The notes under the pieces: model-generated
Database searches by the model: none
What the model saw: only the letters and a program-made list of their open reading frames with translations
Told to the model about the DNA's origin: nothing
Position numbers and translations under genes: made by a program
Shown here: positions 54,336 through 63,934 of the stretch, one piece after another
How the letters are laid out: every line of letters begins with the position of its first letter
Position numbering within the stretch: the stretch's first letter is position 1
Source of the DNA: Pedobacter petrophilus
GTDB taxonomy: Bacteria > Bacteroidota > Bacteroidia > Sphingobacteriales > Sphingobacteriaceae
NCBI RefSeq assembly: GCF_009674725.1
Contig: NZ_WKKH01000010.1
Coordinates: 83,683 to 147,682 of the forward strand
Direction of reading: 5' to 3'
DNA: 64,000 nt

Positions 54336-54912
54336 TCGTTTTCTAACGAAAAATTATAAGTATTCTTGTTAATTGGGTTTTTAGAGAGGATCAATTCCTC
54401 ATTACGTTTAGTGGAGTACTAAATACGTGGAGTAAAATTTTGCCGGCTTGTGGGATAGTAAAATACGGGCTGAAAACGATTAATAAACAAACTCTTCCCA
54501 GACACTAATTGCGCTGTAAAAACAGAAAGTTTATGTAAAATTTGTTTAATCATTTCTTGCGTATAAAAACGGCTTTAACTCTATTGAGGTGCAAAGGTTT
54601 AAATAAAAATTGAGTTACACAATAATAAACTGTTTTTTTTATTAAATAGTAACGATTTTTTAAACTAGCCTGACCATTATTTTTCTAATAATTAGCTACA
54701 ATGCCTTCTGTATATCAATTACGGCAATCTTATTAAAAACTGAACACTACCCATAATTTAACATTGTTAAAAAATTAAACTGAACTTTAACATAGCTTAA
54801 CACCATTTAACACCTCTTCATCATCGTAAAATCAATATTTGTAGCGCTGTAGCGATTACCAGCTCGTAGTCGTTTACGGTTAGATCATACTTTAAAATTA
54901 AAACCAAAACTC
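54336..54912. other. Divergent control region of the arginine operon
   Basis: 577 bp without a gene. AT-rich, with no strong repeat. It holds a candidate minus-strand promoter (separate entry) and, towards the other side, AATATTTG at 54834-54841, a 7-of-8 -7 match for the DUF4397 gene about 70 bp downstream. The minus-strand leader would be about 250 nt; no clear riboswitch or ArgR-type palindrome was recognised. Confidence 0.5.
54592..54622 (-). promoter_or_regulatory. Candidate promoter of the arginine operon
   Basis: On the minus strand TTG (54620-54622) and, after 20 bp, AACCTTTG (54592-54599), a 7-of-8 match to TAnnTTTG. Transcription would start near 54585 and run about 250 nt before the GNAT start codon. 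Confidence 0.4.
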
Positions 54913-55614
54913 ATGATGATGTTTACCCTAAAGAAGTTTAAATGCTATTCCTTCCTTGCCCTATCTCTACTAATCGGCCTTAACGCTTGTAAAAAACAAG
55001 AAGCAGTAGATTCTACCCTATCAAATTTTAGGGTAATTAACATGGCGCCAACGCTGGGCACCTATAATGTTTATTTAAATGGATCGGCACTTACTACTGC
55101 TGCCCTGCCATATGTTGGTTCTACAGCTTACAGCACTCAAAATGCAGGCTCTTATGCTTTAAAGTTTACCAGCGGGAACTCGGCTGAAAGCCTGCTCACC
55201 AAAACGGTTACACTAAGTGCAAGTGTTTACCAATCTTTTTATTTAATTAACAAGCCGGGTGCCCTGGATGTTCTGGCTATTACAGACGATTTAGGTGTTC
55301 CTTCTACAGATAAGGCTTATGTGAGGTTGATTAACCTTTCTCCGGATGCGTCTGCTTTTGATCTGGCCAAAACAAACGCAACAACCAGCTTAACCACTAA
55401 TAAAACTTTTAAAACCACAAGCGGATTTATTGCAATAGACCCGGGAACATTTACTCTTGATTTGAAAGAAACCGCTGGTGGAACAGTAAAAGCTGTTTCT
55501 GAAAGCACAACATTTACGGCAGGCTACCATTATGATGTGATTGCCGGAGGATTAATAACACCAGCCAATGATACCGAAAGACCATTGAGTTTGCGCGTAT
55601 TACAAATTAAATAA
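54913..55614 (+). CDS. DUF4397-domain lipoprotein
   Basis: 233 residues. The signal peptide ends IGLNACKK (lipidated Cys26 from the first ATG; three ATG-like codons begin the gene). The mature part has two copies of an Ig-like strand unit typical of DUF4397: FRVINMAPTLGTYNVYLNG and YVRLINLSPDASAFDLAK. Such proteins are cell-surface or periplasmic; no enzyme activity is known. It is followed by 270 bp of AT-rich DNA before the TonB receptor. Confidence 0.88.
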   Translation: MMMFTLKKFKCYSFLALSLLIGLNACKKQEAVDSTLSNFRVINMAPTLGTYNVYLNGSALTTAALPYVGSTAYSTQNAGSYALKFTSGNSAESLLTKTVTLSASVYQSFYLINKPGALDVLAITDDLGVPSTDKAYVRLINLSPDASAFDLAKTNATTSLTTNKTFKTTSGFIAIDPGTFTLDLKETAGGTVKAVSESTTFTAGYHYDVIAGGLITPANDTERPLSLRVLQIK

Positions 55615-55887
55615 TTAGGCATTGAGCAGGTGTTTTCGCTGTCTCTGCAGACAAAGAAAGTACCTGTTTTTAATATGCTCACATTATTTACTAAAGCCAT
55701 TTAGTTCCGGATTATCTTTTAACCCGCACCTATAAAATTTATCATTAACACTTGATAATCAGTCATTAATTAGATTACGACTGCTTTTAATCGGCTGCCT
55801 TATTTAGAATTGTTACAAATTATTTGGATTATAATTTTTTCTGCCGTTATTTTGCGGTTGTTTAGAATTAATCCAAATAAATTTAGC

Positions 55888-58311
55888 ATGCTTAAAATCA
55901 GACTTTTTAGTTTCACATTCTTCTTACTATTATGCACTTTGGGTGCCTTTGCCCAACAGGTATCAACCATAAAGGGCAAAGTGACCACTTCAGATGGAAA
56001 ACCCGCGGCTTACATCACTGTTGGATTAAAAGGGAAAGGCCAGGGTGCTACCACTGATGATGACGGTAAATATACCATCAACCGTGTAAAACCAGGAACT
56101 TATACACTCAGGGTATCAGCCGTGGGAATAAATACTTCAGAAAAAAGCATTACGGTTTCAGCTGGTCAAAACATTGTTGTCGATTTTGTACTTCAGGAAA
56201 ATGACCAGGCTTTAGAGGATGTAACCATCGCCGGGATTAATGAAAAATACAAAGTGAGTTTACCTTCTGCTACCCTTAGATTAAATGAACCGCTTTTAGA
56301 AGCCCCGCAAAACATCCAGGTGGTAAGTAGTCAGGCCATTAAGGATCAGCAAATTATAAGCATGAGCGACGGCCTAATCAGAAATGTCAGTGGTGCGGTG
56401 CGTTTAGAACATTGGGGTGATATGTATACCAATATTTTAATGAGGGGTTCACAAATTCAAGCCATGCGCAACGGATTTAATGTAGTTTCCTCTTATTGGG
56501 GGCCATTAACAGAAGACCTGAGCTTTGTAGACCATATCGAATTTGTAAAAGGCCCGGCTGGTTTTATGCTCGGCAATGGCGATCCAAGTGGAATGTACAA
56601 TGTGGTAACCAAAAAACCTACTGGCTTAAATCAGGGTGAAGTTTCATTCACCGCCGGAAGTTACGATTTATACAGAACAACCATAGATCTTGATCATAAA
56701 TTAACTGCTGATGGAAAGTTCTTATTCCGCTTAAATGCAGCTGCACAAAACAAAGCCTCTTTCAGGCCTTTCGAGCATAATGACCGGTATAGCTTTGCCC
56801 CTGTGTTAAGCTATCAAATTACGCCAAGCACTAAACTTACTGCAGAGTACACTTTGCAAAATGCTAAAATGACTGAGGTTGGCTCTTATTATCTGTTCAG
56901 CACAAAAGGCTATGCCAGCTTACCAAGGGATTTTACCAATACCCAGCCTGGAGTACAACCAACCAGAATTAACGACCACAGCTTAACGTTAAACCTTCAG
57001 CAGCAATTGGGCGCAAACTGGAAATTAACAGCTCAGGCGGCTTATTACAAGTACTTGCAAACTGGTTCCAGTTCATGGCCATCTGCTGTTTACGATAATG
57101 GAACCATTATCAGAAATGTAGGCATATGGGATGCTGAAAGCACCATGAAATTAGCACAGTTGTTTATCAATGGCACGGTAGAAACTGGTGGTATTGTACA
57201 CCGGATTCTGGCGGGTTTTGATGGGGGTGAGAAAAACTACATGGCTGATTGGGGTCAATCTCATGATTTAGATTTACCATCATCTCCATTCAATTTAGCA
57301 AATCCGTACTACGGTTTCCCATCAAATGGTTATCCGAACTTCGATCGTACCACCAGTTTAGAACAAAGGGCTATTGCTGCGGGTGGATTAATAAACTCAA
57401 AATACTTAAGTGGTTACGTTCAGGATGAATTGGGTTTCTGGGAAAACAAAATCAGGTTAACCCTTGCAGGCCGATACACCTATGTAAGTCAGTCTGCCTA
57501 TGGCAGCCCGCCAGATAAGGCAAAACATGTTACGCCTAGAGTGGGCTTAAGTGTATCTGTTGATAAAAACACTTCGGTTTACGCATTATATGATGAAGCA
57601 TTCACCCCTCAATCTGGCTTCTTACGTGATGGTTCTACTGCTGAACCCATCACTGGAAACAATAAGGAAATTGGGATTAAGAAAGATTGGTTTGATGGCC
57701 GCTGGAATACCACATTATCGGTTTACAGAATCATGAAACAAAATGAACTGGCTGCCGATCCTTCTAATGCAGCTGGTGAAAATTTCAGCGTTGTTGTAAG
57801 CGAAAAAAGAGCACAGGGAATAGAATTCGATTTACGTGGCGAAATTGTAAAAGGTTTAAACCTAATTGCAAATTACGCTTATACAGACGGTAAAGTAACA
57901 AAGGTTGCAGATGGCTTACAACAATCCACATTATTTGTTGGTCAGGTAATTCCGGGTTTTGCCAAGCATACTTCCAATGCATGGTTAACCTACAGCTTAC
58001 AGAACGGTACATTAAAAGGTTTTGGCATTTCAGGTGGTTTCACTTATCTGGTAGACCGCGCAACGGCAAACTTTAGTCCTTCCAATCCTGAACAAAATCT
58101 ACCAGATTATTTTAAACTGGATGGCGGCTTATTCTGGGCAAATAAAAAATTAAGAATTAATGCGAATGTATTTAACCTGTTAGATAAATACCTGTATAGC
58201 GGCTCTTACTACACTACTTACTGGAACGCTCCAGACTATAACCAACCCGCATATTCCTGGCAAGCTGAAGCACCAAGAAATTACCGGGTAACGGTAGCTT
58301 ATAAATTCTAA
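55888..58311 (+). CDS. TonB-dependent siderophore receptor
   Basis: 807 residues from the ATG at 55888 (MLKIRLFSFTFFLLLCTLGA, signal peptide ending AFAQ); the longer open frame upstream is not needed. A carboxypeptidase-regulatory-like domain (about residues 25-110: GKVTTSDGKPAAYITVGLKG) precedes the plug (NIQVVSSQAIKDQQ, RGSQIQAMRNGFNV, VKGPAGFMLGNGDPSG) and a 22-strand barrel ending NYRVTVAYKF. It takes up ferric siderophore-type ligands through TonB. Next to DUF4198 and PepSY genes, it is likely iron-regulated, though no Fur box was recognised. Confidence 0.92.
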   Translation: MLKIRLFSFTFFLLLCTLGAFAQQVSTIKGKVTTSDGKPAAYITVGLKGKGQGATTDDDGKYTINRVKPGTYTLRVSAVGINTSEKSITVSAGQNIVVDFVLQENDQALEDVTIAGINEKYKVSLPSATLRLNEPLLEAPQNIQVVSSQAIKDQQIISMSDGLIRNVSGAVRLEHWGDMYTNILMRGSQIQAMRNGFNVVSSYWGPLTEDLSFVDHIEFVKGPAGFMLGNGDPSGMYNVVTKKPTGLNQGEVSFTAGSYDLYRTTIDLDHKLTADGKFLFRLNAAAQNKASFRPFEHNDRYSFAPVLSYQITPSTKLTAEYTLQNAKMTEVGSYYLFSTKGYASLPRDFTNTQPGVQPTRINDHSLTLNLQQQLGANWKLTAQAAYYKYLQTGSSSWPSAVYDNGTIIRNVGIWDAESTMKLAQLFINGTVETGGIVHRILAGFDGGEKNYMADWGQSHDLDLPSSPFNLANPYYGFPSNGYPNFDRTTSLEQRAIAAGGLINSKYLSGYVQDELGFWENKIRLTLAGRYTYVSQSAYGSPPDKAKHVTPRVGLSVSVDKNTSVYALYDEAFTPQSGFLRDGSTAEPITGNNKEIGIKKDWFDGRWNTTLSVYRIMKQNELAADPSNAAGENFSVVVSEKRAQGIEFDLRGEIVKGLNLIANYAYTDGKVTKVADGLQQSTLFVGQVIPGFAKHTSNAWLTYSLQNGTLKGFGISGGFTYLVDRATANFSPSNPEQNLPDYFKLDGGLFWANKKLRINANVFNLLDKYLYSGSYYTTYWNAPDYNQPAYSWQAEAPRNYRVTVAYKF

Positions 58312-58320
58312 CATCATTGT

Positions 58321-58352
58321 CCGGTAAAAATTGGTCAGATAGTTTTTACCGG
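58321..58352 (+). other. Intercistronic hairpin in the iron-uptake cassette
   Basis: CCGGTAAAAA pairs perfectly with TTTTTACCGG (12-nt loop), 10 bp after the receptor stop. No T-run follows it on the plus strand, so it may protect or process the mRNA rather than end it. Confidence 0.65.
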
Positions 58353-58374
58353 TTCATCCTTAACCAAAAACATC

Positions 58375-59085
58375 ATGAAAACTAAATTATCATTATTATT
58401 TTTCTTTTTAGCATTTAGCGTAACGAGTGCTTTTGCACATGCCTTATGGATTGAAACGGCTACAAATGGCAAGAAAGGGCAAGCACAGGAAGTGAAGATT
58501 TTCTTCGGAGAATATGAAGCTAATGAACCAGATTCTGCAGCAAAATGGTTCAGTAACTTAAAGTCATTTAAACTCATGTTAACTGCTCCAAATGGCAAAA
58601 CCACCTTTTTATCGGCTTCGCCGGATGTAAGATTCTACAAAGCCAATTTTACACCAGATCAAAATGGGACTTACAAATTATCAGTAGTACATGTGGTTGC
58701 GGATATCTATGATAAAGCTAAAATTGAATATTATGCCTTTGCTGATGTGGCCGTTGGCAGTTCAAAAATAAATGATGCGTTCCCTGCAGAAGCCGCACTA
58801 ACCATCAGGCCAGAAAAGCATGTTTCAAAAGTTGGCGAATCATCAATGCACCGGGTAATTTACAACAAAGCGCCTTTCGCAAAGCAAAAATTAACGCTGG
58901 TGAACCCTGAAAGAAAGGCAATCCCCACCGAGACTGATGCAGAAGGAAAATTCACATTCAAGCCAGAAGCAAAGGGCAATTATTTTGTAGAGGCTTTTAC
59001 GGAAGATAAAACTGCCGGAAAGCTGAATGGAAAAGACTATGAAAAAGTTTGGCACCTGGTTACTTATACTACCCAGATTAACTAA
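58375..59085 (+). CDS. DUF4198-family periplasmic protein
   Basis: 236 residues with a signal peptide ending SAFAHALW. The N-terminal strand pattern with HALWIETA matches DUF4198, a family of periplasmic proteins commonly next to metal-related TonB receptors. The second half (KQKLTLVNPERKAIPTETDAEGKFTF) looks like a carboxypeptidase-regulatory-like beta domain. The mature N-terminal His could bind a metal; this is inference. Followed by a terminator. Confidence 0.85.
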   Translation: MKTKLSLLFFFLAFSVTSAFAHALWIETATNGKKGQAQEVKIFFGEYEANEPDSAAKWFSNLKSFKLMLTAPNGKTTFLSASPDVRFYKANFTPDQNGTYKLSVVHVVADIYDKAKIEYYAFADVAVGSSKINDAFPAEAALTIRPEKHVSKVGESSMHRVIYNKAPFAKQKLTLVNPERKAIPTETDAEGKFTFKPEAKGNYFVEAFTEDKTAGKLNGKDYEKVWHLVTYTTQIN

Positions 59086-59103
59086 TAAAACATAAAACTA
59101 TTG

Positions 59104-59143
59104 ATCACCAATTGGCAGCTAAAACTGGTAATTGGTGATTTTT
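59104..59143 (+). terminator. Terminator after the DUF4198 gene
   Basis: ATCACCAATT pairs with AATTGGTGAT (10 bp; the inner GGCAGCT...CTGGT region forms a 16-nt loop) and is followed by T5. It precedes the PepSY gene by 13 bp, so that gene needs its own promoter or readthrough. Confidence 0.75.
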
Positions 59144-59156
59144 ATTCTTGAGATTG

Positions 59157-60359
59157 ATGGCAGAAAAGCAACCCGTACAAAAGAAACCCAGAAAATCGAG
59201 GATTCGAAGAATCAGCGATTGGCTACACCTATGGCTTGGCATTGCATCAGGTTTAGTGGTTTTTCACCTGGGGATCACCGGCTGTATCTTTGCTTTTCAA
59301 AAAGAGATCACAGAATTTATTCATCAAAAAGAAATTTTTGTGGAAGTACCTGCCAATCCACAAACCGTTCCACTTAGTGTACTCAAACGAACGGCCGAAA
59401 CGGCACTGGGCGGCAAGAAAGATATCAGTTTTATCTCTACTTATCAAGCTCCGGATCGCGCCTGGGAATTTGGCACTTATAAAGCAGCAGATCCAAAAGC
59501 TTTCTGGTATTTCGACTCCATAGATTACTATGATTTAGTGTTGATTAATCCATATACGGGTAAAGTAACGCTGGTTGCAGATCATAAATATGAATTCTTT
59601 GCCGTTATTAAAATGCTTCACTGGAGCTTTCTGATTAACCATCCCATCGGCCAGCAAATTATTGGCTGGGCTACCTTTATTTTTGTATTCTTATTGATTT
59701 CAGGGATGGTTATGTGGTGGCCGAAGAACCTGAAAAAATCAAACTTTGATAAAAGTTTTAAAGTTAAATGGCGTGCGAAATTTAAGCGGGTCAATTACGA
59801 CTTACACAATGTATTGGGTTTCTATGTGATGATCATTTGCTTAATGCTGGCGCTCACCGGAATGGTTTGGACGTTTCAATGGTTCCAGACTACAGTTTAT
59901 GTTGTTGCATCCAGAAGTACTACGCCACCTGTACAAGCCAATGTGCAATCAGATTCTACCAAAACTGTTTCTGCAAATCCATTTGATGTGGCTTTCCATA
60001 CTGCCAAATTAACGTTTAAAAACTTTGATAGAATTGGCATGTCACCGGCAGCGGGTGGTACAGGAACAATCTACGCAACAGGTTATCATGGCGATGAAAC
60101 CTACTGGAATTTTGACGTGTTACAATTCGATCAGTATACGGGGAAATTACTCCACCGTAAAAATCAATCTGATAAAAATGCAGGTGAAGCTTTAATTGGG
60201 ATGAATTATGATATTCACGTGGGTGCCATCCTCGGCTTACCTGGAAAAATCCTGGCATTTTTTGGCAGTTTCATCGCAGCCAGTTTACCCATCACTGGTT
60301 TCATTATCTGGTGGGGCAAAAAGAAAAAGAAGAAAAATCCTGCAGTTGCAGATGTGTAA
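59157..60359 (+). CDS. PepSY-domain membrane protein (PiuB-like)
   Basis: 400 residues from the ATG at 59157 (the frame opens at TTG 59148). Four membrane helices: around residues 26-48, 160-185, 220-243 and 368-392, with PepSY-type periplasmic parts between. HLWLGIASGLVVFHLGITG and the late MNYDIHVGAILGLPGKILAFF are typical of the PiuB/PepSY-TM family, often found with siderophore receptors and probably acting in ferric reductase-like or heme-linked electron transfer. Histidines H27, H39 and the helix 3 HNVLGFY histidine could bind heme. Function is inferred. Confidence 0.85.
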   Translation: MAEKQPVQKKPRKSRIRRISDWLHLWLGIASGLVVFHLGITGCIFAFQKEITEFIHQKEIFVEVPANPQTVPLSVLKRTAETALGGKKDISFISTYQAPDRAWEFGTYKAADPKAFWYFDSIDYYDLVLINPYTGKVTLVADHKYEFFAVIKMLHWSFLINHPIGQQIIGWATFIFVFLLISGMVMWWPKNLKKSNFDKSFKVKWRAKFKRVNYDLHNVLGFYVMIICLMLALTGMVWTFQWFQTTVYVVASRSTTPPVQANVQSDSTKTVSANPFDVAFHTAKLTFKNFDRIGMSPAAGGTGTIYATGYHGDETYWNFDVLQFDQYTGKLLHRKNQSDKNAGEALIGMNYDIHVGAILGLPGKILAFFGSFIAASLPITGFIIWWGKKKKKKNPAVADV

Positions 60360-60383
60360 ACACAACCTAAATCCTAAAATAAA

Positions 60384-61304
60384 ATGAAAATTTTTAACCT
60401 TCTCTTCGCGCTAACAGTATTTTTAACGGTCAACTTGCATGCTCAAGACAAGCTGGAGCAAGATCGAAAAGCAATTAAATCTTTAGCTGGCTTCTATAAA
60501 GTTACCTTCAATTATGGCGAAGTAACTTCCCCTAATCCAGGTTACCAATTCAGCAAGCCCTACCGCAGCCATGGAAATGAATGGGCTGAAATAATTGTCG
60601 ATGAACCTAAACGAATCGTCATTCAACACTTATTGGCCATAAACGATTCTACGGTTATAAAACACTGGCGCCAAGATTGGACGTATGAAGATCCTGAAAT
60701 TATGCTTTACACTCAGGATAATGCGTGGACGAAAAAAACATTAACTCCAACAGAAGTAAAAGGCAAATGGACACAAAAAATTTATCAGGTAGATGATAGT
60801 CCGCGGTACCAGGGCTATGGAACGTGGAGCCATGTAGGTGGCCATGATGCCTGGTCGAGCGAAACCGATTCTCCACTTCCAAGAAGAGAATCTACTGTAC
60901 GTAAAGATTATAACGTGTTAAACCGAGGCAGCAGAATTACGATTACCACAGATGGCTGGATGTTTGAGCAGGATAATAAAAAAGTGCTTCGTACACCACA
61001 AGGTGATCAGTTAGTAGCGGTAGAAAAAGGTTATGAAGAATTTACAAAAACAGACCCGAAGAAGTTTGAATACGCTCAGAAATGGTGGAATACACAGAAA
61101 AACTATTGGGCAGATGTTCGTGAGGTTTGGGCTGATTTAGCTAAAACATCGTCAGCAGACTTCAAAGTTCAGACAAAAGTAAATGATAAATTACTTTACG
61201 AAACCCTGTTCTCTTTAGGTGATCAATCTATTAAAGACAATTGGACTTCAGCTCAAAATAAAGAGAAAGTTAAAGCCGCATTACAGCCGTATTTAGGAAA
61301 ATAA
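60384..61304 (+). CDS. DUF6607-like exported protein
   Basis: 306 residues with a signal peptide ending NLHAQD. The mature protein contains KSLAGFYKVTFNYGEV, IKHWRQDWTYEDPEIM and ESTVRKDYNVLNRGSRI, the pattern of an uncharacterised family (I believe DUF6607) repeatedly found next to TonB iron receptors and PepSY proteins. Many Trp/Tyr residues suggest a beta-rich periplasmic binding protein. It is 24 bp after the PepSY gene, so co-transcribed. Activity unknown. Confidence 0.72.
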   Translation: MKIFNLLFALTVFLTVNLHAQDKLEQDRKAIKSLAGFYKVTFNYGEVTSPNPGYQFSKPYRSHGNEWAEIIVDEPKRIVIQHLLAINDSTVIKHWRQDWTYEDPEIMLYTQDNAWTKKTLTPTEVKGKWTQKIYQVDDSPRYQGYGTWSHVGGHDAWSSETDSPLPRRESTVRKDYNVLNRGSRITITTDGWMFEQDNKKVLRTPQGDQLVAVEKGYEEFTKTDPKKFEYAQKWWNTQKNYWADVREVWADLAKTSSADFKVQTKVNDKLLYETLFSLGDQSIKDNWTSAQNKEKVKAALQPYLGK

Positions 61305-61328
61305 ATAATTTAACTTTCGTTCTTTGGT

Positions 61329-61378
61329 GTGCGCTCGTTTATAACGAGTGCACAAATATCCAAACGATTTTATCGTTT
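61329..61378 (+). other. Two hairpins between the DUF6607-like and M28 genes
   Basis: GTGCGCTCGTT/AACGAGTGCAC (61329-61353, 11 bp with one G-T pair, 3-nt loop) and AAACGAT/ATCGTTT (61362-61378, 7 bp). No T-run. They fall within the unused N-terminal extension of the downstream open frame, supporting the later start codon for that gene. Confidence 0.6.
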
Positions 61379-61421
61379 AAAAAGGGAAATTCATTTAACT
61401 TACCCCTCCTGGATCACCTTT

Positions 61422-62555
61422 ATGAAAAAGATCGTCATTTTGTTATTTATCCTTTCCTCTGCCAATGGTTTTGCTCAGGATGCTCTTTACGTACGCAAAA
61501 CCATTAATACACTTACGGCTCCTCTATTTTGGGGAAGAGGCTATACCAAAGATGGCATGAAAAAAGCGGCTGATTTCTTATCAGCAGAATATAGAAAGAT
61601 CGGATTATCCCCGATGGGTAATGATTTTAAGCAAGGGTTTTCTTTTCCTGTAAATACGTTTCCAGGTAAAATGCTGGTAGAAATTAACGGGAAGGCACTT
61701 CGACCTGGAAAAGACTTTATCATCAGCAATGCCAGCCCATCGGTAAAACAAAACGGAAGTTTGCAGGCAATCGATAGTACACATTTTGCGGTCAATCCAA
61801 ATTTAAAAGTTGAGTTGAAAGACAAGCTTACCTGGTCTGTAGCCACAGAAGTTTCAACGGAAACAACAATTGAAATTAGCCGTAAGAATTTCACAGGCGT
61901 TCCAAAGCAGCTAAAGGTTGAAATAGAAAATCAGTTTATTCAAAATTTTCAAGCATCAAATGTTTGCGGTTTGGTAAAGGGCACAAAATATCCGGACTCT
62001 ATGCTGGTGATTACTGCCCATTACGATCATTTAGGCGGAATGGGAAAAGACACTTATTTCCCGGGTGCCAATGATAACGCTGCCGGAGTGGCTACCTTGT
62101 TAAGTCTGGCGAAATATTACAAAGCCAATCCACAACCATACTCAATTGGCTTTATTTGTTTCGCAGGCGAAGAAGCCGGCCTAATGGGTTCGAGGTATTT
62201 TGTTGAAAACCCATTGATGCCTTTAAGTAAGATTAAATTTCTGATTAACCTCGACCTGGTTGGAACCGGCGAAAGCGGAATGACCGTTGTGAACGCAAGT
62301 GTTTATCCGAAAGCATTTTCTTTAATGAATAAAATTAATGATGAGGAGAAATTAATTTCAAAAATTAATGCCCGCGGAAAAGCCGCAAACAGCGATCATT
62401 ACTTTTTTACCGAGAAAGGCGTTCCAGCTTTCTTTATATACACCCAAGGCGGCCCAACGGCCTATCACGATGTATTTGATCAAGCCGAAACTTTACCACT
62501 TACCGAGTATAAAGATTTATTTAAGCTGATTGTTAATTTCTATAAAACGATCTAA
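61422..62555 (+). CDS. Secreted M28-family peptidase (short form)
   Basis: 377 residues from the ATG at 61422 (MKKIVILLFILSSANGFAQ, signal peptide). The open frame begins 93 bp upstream but that stretch is hairpin DNA. Zinc ligands of M28: His in TAHYDHLGG, Asp in GANDNAAGVA, Glu pair in FAGEEAGLMGS, Asp in NLDLVGTGE, late His in SDHYFF. It lacks the long PA insert of the paralogue near 22 kb. Probably a periplasmic aminopeptidase. Confidence 0.9.
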   Translation: MKKIVILLFILSSANGFAQDALYVRKTINTLTAPLFWGRGYTKDGMKKAADFLSAEYRKIGLSPMGNDFKQGFSFPVNTFPGKMLVEINGKALRPGKDFIISNASPSVKQNGSLQAIDSTHFAVNPNLKVELKDKLTWSVATEVSTETTIEISRKNFTGVPKQLKVEIENQFIQNFQASNVCGLVKGTKYPDSMLVITAHYDHLGGMGKDTYFPGANDNAAGVATLLSLAKYYKANPQPYSIGFICFAGEEAGLMGSRYFVENPLMPLSKIKFLINLDLVGTGESGMTVVNASVYPKAFSLMNKINDEEKLISKINARGKAANSDHYFFTEKGVPAFFIYTQGGPTAYHDVFDQAETLPLTEYKDLFKLIVNFYKTI

Positions 62556-62727
62556 TAACGTTTATCCGGGTGATCCAAAAGCTGATCTCAAATCAGCTGA
62601 TTCGCTCTCCAAACCAGAAAACCTCAACGATCAGATTTCGGATAATATTTCGAGCCGTTGGGATAATTAAATATTCCAGTTGCAGGCAGTTTTTCATCTT
62701 TGAATCAACAAAACCAAAATAAGATTC

Positions 62728-63807
62728 ATGATGAAAACAATAACTAACCTTGGCCTTACCTTATTACTTTTACTTGGCATTGCAATAGAAGCAAATGCCC
62801 AAAATCAAATCGAAATTGTAATCGTGGGCTCTGCTCATGATAACTCGAAATCAACACAGAATTTTCAGGCAGTTATAAACAAATTGAAAAACTTCCAGCC
62901 TGATATGGTTTTTGGAGAATATTTGCCAGCGGAAGATTATGCAAAACTGGAAAATGACCATTGGGCTAAAAAGGCTTTTCAAAACAAGTACGACTATGTG
63001 CAAAAACGAAATCCGGAAACGGTAAAAAACATAGATACTAAAATTAAAAAAGAGTTAAAAGCACTTAACTCTTTTCCATTCTATCACAAAACCCGCATGG
63101 ATTTGGCAGTGAACTATGCTAAAAAATGGGATCGTGGAAATGCAGATTATCAAATTTTCGTTTTAGAAACAGAAATGAAAAATAGTTTCGGTAAAGAAGA
63201 ACAAGCGGCCTACGTGAAAACACTTGGCAGTTCTGACTCCTTAAAAGCCATTAAATTTTTCAGACCAGGCAGCGAATACAGTAAAATCTATTTTCCATTA
63301 GTTTATCAATTGAAACAAGATCAGATTTACAATATGGATTGCCAGACATATGACAAACCCTGGGGCATTGCCTGGGCAAAAACAGATTCTTTGTATAAAG
63401 TGATGCTGACAAAAGCAAAGGCCGATACGACTTCAGCAGAGGCAGCAACGGTAAAAGCCATAGACGCTTATTCATCATTCACACCAGAAGAGGCGAAAGC
63501 TTATAATGAAGATGCTTATGCGGGGATGAATAGCCAGAAATATAGCGTATTAGACGAGTCCTGGAACTTTTACGGTGGAAGCCATTTCTATGGATACGCT
63601 GGTTTTCCCACCGAATCGGTTAAAGCGATGATGAAACAATGGGAACTCAGAAATGAAGGCATGTGTAAAAACATCATCGATCAGGCCAAAGCCAAAAAAG
63701 CGAAGCGGGTTGTTGTAGGCGTTGGTGCTTCACACCGTAAATGGATGGAAGAAATTCTGGCTAAAAATCCGGAAGTTAAAATCATTAACTTCAACGACCT
63801 TAAGTAA
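62728..63807 (+). CDS. DUF5694/TraB-like exported protein
   Basis: 359 residues, signal peptide ending IEANAQ. IEIVIVGSAHDNS at the start of the mature part and FGEYLPAEDY and the C-terminal RVVVGVGASHRKWMEEIL follow the TraB/PrgY/GumN-like pattern (GxxH, then E, then GxxH), placing it in the DUF5694 branch. These are thought to be metal-dependent hydrolases, but no substrate is known. CATCTTTG, a near -7 box, lies 26 bp before the start. Two ATGs open the gene; the second is also possible. Confidence 0.85.
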   Translation: MMKTITNLGLTLLLLLGIAIEANAQNQIEIVIVGSAHDNSKSTQNFQAVINKLKNFQPDMVFGEYLPAEDYAKLENDHWAKKAFQNKYDYVQKRNPETVKNIDTKIKKELKALNSFPFYHKTRMDLAVNYAKKWDRGNADYQIFVLETEMKNSFGKEEQAAYVKTLGSSDSLKAIKFFRPGSEYSKIYFPLVYQLKQDQIYNMDCQTYDKPWGIAWAKTDSLYKVMLTKAKADTTSAEAATVKAIDAYSSFTPEEAKAYNEDAYAGMNSQKYSVLDESWNFYGGSHFYGYAGFPTESVKAMMKQWELRNEGMCKNIIDQAKAKKAKRVVVGVGASHRKWMEEILAKNPEVKIINFNDLK

Positions 63808-63864
63808 GAAAATATATTTTTGATTTAAAGAGGCTGTATCATAAATCAATTTGTTTTTGGAACT

Positions 63865-63934
63865 TGTCATGTTGAGCTTGTCGAAACGCCCTAAAAGGCA
63901 TTTTTGTAAGTCCTTCGACAAGCTCAGGATGAAC
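63865..63934. repeat. Dispersed inverted repeat (GAGCTTGTCGAA type)
   Basis: TGTTGAGCTTGTCGAA and TTCGACAAGCTCAGGATGA are inverted copies about 30 bp apart, a very common intergenic repeat in Bacteroidota genomes. The rest of 63808-64000 shows no gene. Confidence 0.75.

Noticed and set aside
61329..61421. N-terminal extension of the short M28 peptidase
   Set aside because: The extension covers two hairpins and precedes a normal signal peptide that begins at 61422.
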